Below are positions 59,865 through 64,000 of a stretch of DNA of 64,000 nt, in pieces. Made by a program: the position numbers and the translations under genes. The notes below the pieces were generated by a model that did no database searches, had not been told where the DNA came from, and was given only the letters and a program-made list of their open reading frames with translations. Positions within the stretch are counted from its first letter, which is position 1, and each line of letters begins with the position of its first letter. Where the stretch lies: assembly GCA_013398955.1 (NCBI GenBank), contig VWPU01012722.1, positions 95,767-159,766 on the forward strand, read 5' to 3'. This DNA is from Callaeas wilsoni. Taxonomy: Eukaryota > Chordata > Aves > Passeriformes > Callaeidae.

Positions 59865-61884
59865 TGCCTTTCTTTGCTGGAAATAAAATATACATGGGAA
59901 GAATGAAGAGACTAATCTATCCCCTCACCTAAACATGTCCATTTTGCTTTCCCACTAGCTTTTTTCTGACTCCTCTATCCTAGTAAGAGTAGCTCAGGAA
60001 AAGTGAGGGAGATAAGACCAACTAGATTCCCAACTTGTTTCCCAGTACAGTTGCAAAGGCTGACAAAAATAAGCCAGAGGTACTACTGAAATATCTGCCC
60101 ATGCCTCTAAAACCAAGTTTGCACCAAGAAGCACAGTCCCATTAGAGTGTTTATTCTGACAACTTCTAACATGTCAAGTCAGCCCAAATAGAGGCAGCAT
60201 TAGGTGTTTCACTGCCCCTCAGAGTACCTAAGCCTGTCCTCCACATCTTGTATCAACTAACCTCAACTTGCTTTTCCTTGGCTTTGCACAGGGCACTGCT
60301 GCAGAATTCACAAGGCCTCAGTCAGCTTATAAATAAGTCTCTCTTGATATCAGCACTCAGCTCTTCTGGCCTCTACTAAAGAGTTGTGGCAGAGACTAGG
60401 CCAGTACAAGAAGAAAGAAAAAGATGTTAACAAGAAAGAGGAAGAACAGAAAAAAAGGTAACATGTCATAGAGATAAGATTATGTGTCCTTATCTTTACA
60501 TGGCAATAGCTAAATTTCAAAGGTATCTTTTTGATAAGCTAACCAGAATGAAATCTTTAACTCTGTATTGCTGACACAGTCAAAAGCATGTCTTATAAAC
60601 TTTAAGGAGGATTTGCTCTAAAAGCTGACACAGAAGGATCTGTTTGCACATGTTCAACACTACTGACTTTGCAAGTCACATTTGAAAAGAATGACAAAAA
60701 TTTTGCAGGTGAAAGACTGGTACATGCTGCGCTTAAAGGAAGCAGGTGGGTGTAGTGGCTCTTGTGTTTCGTGTTCTGACATGCTTTGAATAGATGCATA
60801 TGCTGACTTTTAGCAATATTTACAAACTCCACTCACTGGCCAAAATCTTATAACAAATGCAAAAAATGGGTCTTCAAAGTAGTTTCCATTGAATATTAGA
60901 GTTCTCATCTCATATTTGAGAGACAACACTTCTTACATTGCTGAATACATGTGTAATTTGTGTAAGTAGAAGAGCATAAATTATCATATAGTATAGCAAA
61001 ACATCTAACTGTGATTAAATGGTAGTTCAGCCTAAAAGAACATTCAGAAAACTGTTAAGTAAAATATACTATATGAATATACACCAAATAAAACCAGAAG
61101 ATAAAATAGACACCATATACCTCTCACATTTCTTTAGTTTTCATTCTTCCATTTATTTCCTAGCCTTATACTTACTGATCATGTGCTGAAAAGAAATTAT
61201 TTATGTTTTAAAGTTACACCTGTTTATTTAGTAAGGAAGTTAGTACCTGGTATTTCCAGAGCTATGCAACTAAATAGCCCTTAACAGCATGGAAAGTGTG
61301 TATTGAAAGATGATCACCTCCAAGCTGTCTCAGCTCTCACCACACATACGACAGGCAGCCATCGAGGTCAGCCATTTTCCTGGCTCGTGCAGAAAAACAA
61401 GCCCAGCCTTACATCGTGTATAAGAAATATACCAGTTTATCACAACCTCCAGCTAAGAGCTTGTAACAGAAACAGAATTGGATATTCTCCCCCAAGGAGT
61501 AAGAACAAATACTACTCTTTCCTATGATCTCTCAAAACTACATCTGAAGAGGGCTGGTTTCTTGTGGAATAGTTGGACACCTACATAAATGCTTTACACA
61601 TCTGAATTCTTTACTGCTGCATCTGAGCAAATACAGCGAGCAGTGCCCTTCTGCAGAGAACACATACATCCAAGTTTTTGAAAGTAATCCCTATTTGCTT
61701 CTGATGGCCAAAAACTTTTAGTGAAAAGAAGTAATTCTGCTGTGTGCCTGACAACAAAAGTCCTACTTCATTGGATGTTTCATATAGGCAAAAATCAGAT
61801 TCTGAATGCAGTTCGCATGAATGCAAATTGTTCAAAAGAAATAGAACAGAGAAGATAGCAACTTTGGAATACTATTGATCCTAT
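59865..61884. other. Non-coding, downstream of the receptor gene
   Basis: AT-rich DNA with many AATAAA/TTTATT hexamers. No exon, RNA or repeat recognised. Confidence 0.45.
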
Positions 61885-62223
61885 GGGTAATATACAACTT
61901 TATTTTATTTTTAACTAATATCAACTGTGAACACAAATATAAGCTGTACTGCAATTGAAGACAACATCTTCAGCAATCAGAATTAAGATAATGTGGATAG
62001 ACTACTAGGCAAAGCCAGACAGAGGCAATAGCCTTTAACTGACCAATTTAAATAGCTGGGAAAAGTATACGAACCTTGATCATGCACATTTGTCTGCAGG
62101 AGGACATTTCACAGAAGGCTTATTTAGACTTTCCAACTAATCTCCTGGAAAAGATTAAATTTAATTTCAAACAGCAGCTACTTACGTTCTTCATCCAGCT
62201 CCTCTTGGACTTTCTTTTTCCTT
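61885..62223 (-). other. HRH4: Probable 3'UTR of the histamine receptor gene
   Basis: The receptor's TAA stop is at 62224-62226. The first good poly(A) signals downstream on the minus strand are two overlapping AATAAA hexamers at 61899-61909, so a 3'UTR of about 330 bases is likely. No other coding frame or repeat is visible between. The exact cleavage site is inferred, and longer isoforms using more distant signals are possible. Confidence 0.5.
61899..61909 (-). terminator. Tandem AATAAA poly(A) signals for the receptor gene
   Basis: On the minus strand the sequence reads AAAATAAAATAAAG, giving two AATAAA hexamers sharing one A. They are the first canonical signals I noticed after the receptor stop codon, about 315-325 bases downstream. 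Confidence 0.5.
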
Positions 62224-63006
62224 TTAAAAAGAATCTGATCTCGATGTTGCAAACTTTTTGGGACATAGTATTTTCAGAAAAGCCATTCGAAATTTAACAT
62301 GACAGAGAGGGTAAAGAAATGGATTCAAAGAGGAATTGATCCACAAAAGCCAAAAGGTTGCTTCATACAGGGAGTTATGGACACAAGTTCCCTGGCAGGC
62401 CCCACGAATAATCATTAATAAAGAGTATGGGGCCCAGCAAGTAGCAAACACACACACAATTATGGCAAGAGACTTCGCTATTTTCTTGTCCTGCTGCAGT
62501 TTTGATCTGGTCTTTGCAGAGAAGGAAACAGAAAAGTCATTTTCTGGGGTTACAGAATTATCTCTGGATGGAGACGAGCAGTCAGCTACCAAAGACTCTT
62601 TCGTTGATCTCATGGAAGAAGAAGCACTGTCCTCTGCTTCCAACGGAGGAGATGATGCTCCTGGCCTTGGCAAGCCGCACAACCTCCAGGACAGGCTGCT
62701 GCTCCTTGGACGCTCACAGTCCTGCACGCTGCCACGCCGCTGGCGCCTCTGGATGTTGTGGAAGATGTGCATGTTGAAGTAGCTCACCAAGAGCAGCGGC
62801 ACAAAGAACTCCAGGGTGGATGCGCACAGGAGGAAGTACCAGTTGTCGAAGAACTCGGCGTAGCACTGATCCGCCGCTACCACGCTGTGTCCGGCCACAT
62901 GCTCCCAAAACAGGATGGCTGGGCAGTAGAGGAGGAAGGCAAAGACCCAGATGGCCACCATCTCGATGGCAGGGTTGGACATTATTCCCTGCTGGGCTCT
63001 GTAAGA
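62224..63006 (-). CDS. HRH4: Histamine receptor H4/H3-type GPCR, 3'-terminal coding exon (TM4 to C-terminus)
   Basis: This exon codes 260 residues of an aminergic GPCR that couples histamine binding to Gi/o at the plasma membrane. Numbering from the exon's first codon (Ser): TM4 about 14-36; the conserved loop cysteine C48; TM5 about 57-79 with E66, the acidic residue of H3/H4 receptors that binds the second histamine amine; a long intracellular loop 3 about 80-174; TM6 with CWAPY at 190-194; TM7 with FWLLW at 218-222 and NPFLY at 228-232; helix 8 about 237-248. Length fits the family. The first residues, SYRAQQG, match the end of intracellular loop 2. The acceptor after a pyrimidine run is at 63007-63011; a tandem CAGCAG leaves a choice of 63006 or 63009 as exon start. 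Ser at 63006 fits the family's VSYR best. The aspartate of TM3 and earlier exons lie past the window end. HRH4 is preferred over HRH3 for the VSYFNM and FLYPLCH..F..AFLKI..C segments, but the second extracellular loop and TM7 are H3-like. Confidence 0.85.
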   Translation of the reverse strand, partial: SYRAQQGIMSNPAIEMVAIWVFAFLLYCPAILFWEHVAGHSVVAADQCYAEFFDNWYFLLCASTLEFFVPLLLVSYFNMHIFHNIQRRQRRGSVQDCERPRSSSLSWRLCGLPRPGASSPPLEAEDSASSSMRSTKESLVADCSSPSRDNSVTPENDFSVSFSAKTRSKLQQDKKIAKSLAIIVCVFATCWAPYSLLMIIRGACQGTCVHNSLYEATFWLLWINSSLNPFLYPLCHVKFRMAFLKILCPKKFATSRSDSF

Positions 63007-63022
63007 CTGCTGTGAAGGAAAA
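63007..63022 (-). promoter_or_regulatory. Splice acceptor of the receptor's last exon
   Basis: On the minus strand a pyrimidine-rich run is followed by CACAGCAG directly before the codons for SYRAQ. The two AGs, at 63010-63011 and 63007-63008, form a NAGNAG-type tandem acceptor. Use of the upstream AG would add one Gln before SYR. The reading frame stays open upstream, but no family-like sequence continues there, so this is an exon border and not an internal start codon. Confidence 0.75.
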
Positions 63023-64000
63023 AAACCGTAAAAAGTTCAGACTTGTAGAGACCCATTTTGGAACTAAGAGAAGTAACAGGAGAGGAACTCATGGGGTGTT
63101 TGGTAATACAGAGATGTGGCTGGGCTGATCAGCTGAAGCTCACTCAAGTCTGTCTAGTTCATTGCTGCTGACAGAGCATAGAGTTGTCTCTACAGGTTAA
63201 TATCACTGTACCAGGTCCAGGGGATGAAACATGATCATCCATCAGCACCTAGTAATTTGGTATGCTTTGTTTGAGAACACCTATGGTCTGAAGTGCCAGA
63301 GGAATTAGCACTTTATAGTTGTTCGGAGCATGACTGCCACTCACTGGAAACTGCACTGCTTGTTACAGCATTTTACAAACAAATAATGGTATGCATCATA
63401 GTGCTCAACACAAAAGGTGGCACACAGATTTAACCTATAAGAAAATTACTTACTAGACACTTCATGAGGATGAAGGAATAGATACTACCCCTGCACCACA
63501 GTCCTTAGCTGATGAAACTAATTTCTTCCTTCTCCACCCACTCCAGGGCCAGTATCTATTTTCCACTATATGTTGCAGAACAGATAGATATATTGTGGTT
63601 CGCATCCTGCTCCATCCCTTACATAGGATGAATGTGTAATTCCAGGACCTTAGACATCCAACTGATAACAAAAGTTTCACTTAATATCTCTAGAACTATC
63701 ATACAAATATCCATAGGTCTTTATTGCATTTGTGCAGGTGCTCTGAATTTTGCACTTTGTAAACGCTGAGTCTTTGGTTTTCCAGTGTAAGGTTTCTTAC
63801 ATGACAAAAGTTTTGGTGGTTGGTTTCCAAGATTTTTTCCTTAAATAAAATAATAAAATTTAATAAAAAGGCAGTTATAGGAAGTTAAATTAATTACAAC
63901 AAATAAGACAGACATTCTATTGCATGAAGTTATGTTGACAGTGTCATACATGCAAAAGAGCTGGAACTTTGAGTTCTTCCTGACATTCCCTGCCGCTTGA
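63023..64000 (-). other. HRH4: Intron of the receptor gene, to the window edge
   Basis: No sequence for TM2-TM3 or the DRY-like motif that precedes this exon in H3/H4 receptors is found on the minus strand here, so the preceding exon lies beyond 64000. The interval is AT-rich and has no recognised repeat. Confidence 0.65.

Noticed and set aside
62336..62782. 148-codon plus-strand frame
   Set aside because: It is the antisense shadow of the receptor exon; the minus-strand frame has the full GPCR signature.
62980..62982. ATG as the start of a 252-residue receptor
   Set aside because: The upstream in-frame codons SYRAQQGI match the family and are preceded by a splice acceptor, so this Met is internal to the protein.

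Overview
The window reads as a piece of bird nuclear genome. It is AT-rich, almost entirely non-coding, and carries several 5'-truncated CR1 LINE copies that end in the usual short 3' tail, a 447-bp solo retroviral LTR of a kind that I recall (not searched) as common in songbirds, and fossils of older amniote retroposons. There are no bacterial features: no operons, ribosome binding sites, rRNA, tRNA or CRISPR array. Most open frames longer than 60 codons are chance frames, often overlapping on both strands.

The one secure gene lies at the right end on the minus strand (62224-63006). It is the 3'-terminal coding exon of a histamine H4/H3-type G-protein-coupled receptor, running from just before TM4 to the stop codon, with a clear splice acceptor at 63007-63011 and a poly(A) signal near 61900. 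The earlier exons (TM1-TM3) lie beyond the window. HRH4 is the preferred identity, with unusually many H3-like residues.

On the plus strand, 23780 to about 24016 looks like the last, mostly or wholly untranslated, exon of another gene: a strong acceptor, U-rich 3'UTR-like sequence, a Pumilio-type motif and an AATAAA. In mammals HRH4 and ZNF521 are arranged tail to tail, so ZNF521 is the natural candidate, but no zinc-finger coding sequence is present to prove it. A second, weaker exon candidate is at 3264-3338 on the same strand. If this is right, 1-23779 is mostly intron and about 24.0-61.9 kb is an intergenic gap between two converging genes.

Layout: 0-9 kb, unique sequence with the small exon candidate and a CTCF-like site; 9.19-9.64 kb, solo LTR; 15.05-15.82 kb, CR1 (+); 23.8-24.0 kb, terminal exon candidate; 26.94-27.34 and 31.64-32.03 kb, a pair of about 400-bp direct repeats of unknown nature; 33.2-35.2 kb, tRNA-derived SINE-like and amniote retroposon fossils; 40.2-40.6 kb, G-quadruplex-prone run and a possible conserved element; 43.9-44.1 kb, CR1 tail next to a CpG-rich patch; 49.0-49.25 kb, a second amniote retroposon copy; 51.35-52.04 kb, degenerate L3/CR1-clade LINE with a readable reverse-transcriptase block; 53.6-54.0 kb, CR1 (-); 58.72-58.80 kb, a hairpin with a perfect 16-bp stem; 59.35-59.86 kb, CR1 (+); 61.9-63.0 kb, the receptor exon and its 3'UTR. 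I did not find a new multi-gene system. The most interesting leads are the terminal exon candidate, the direct-repeat pair and the hairpin.
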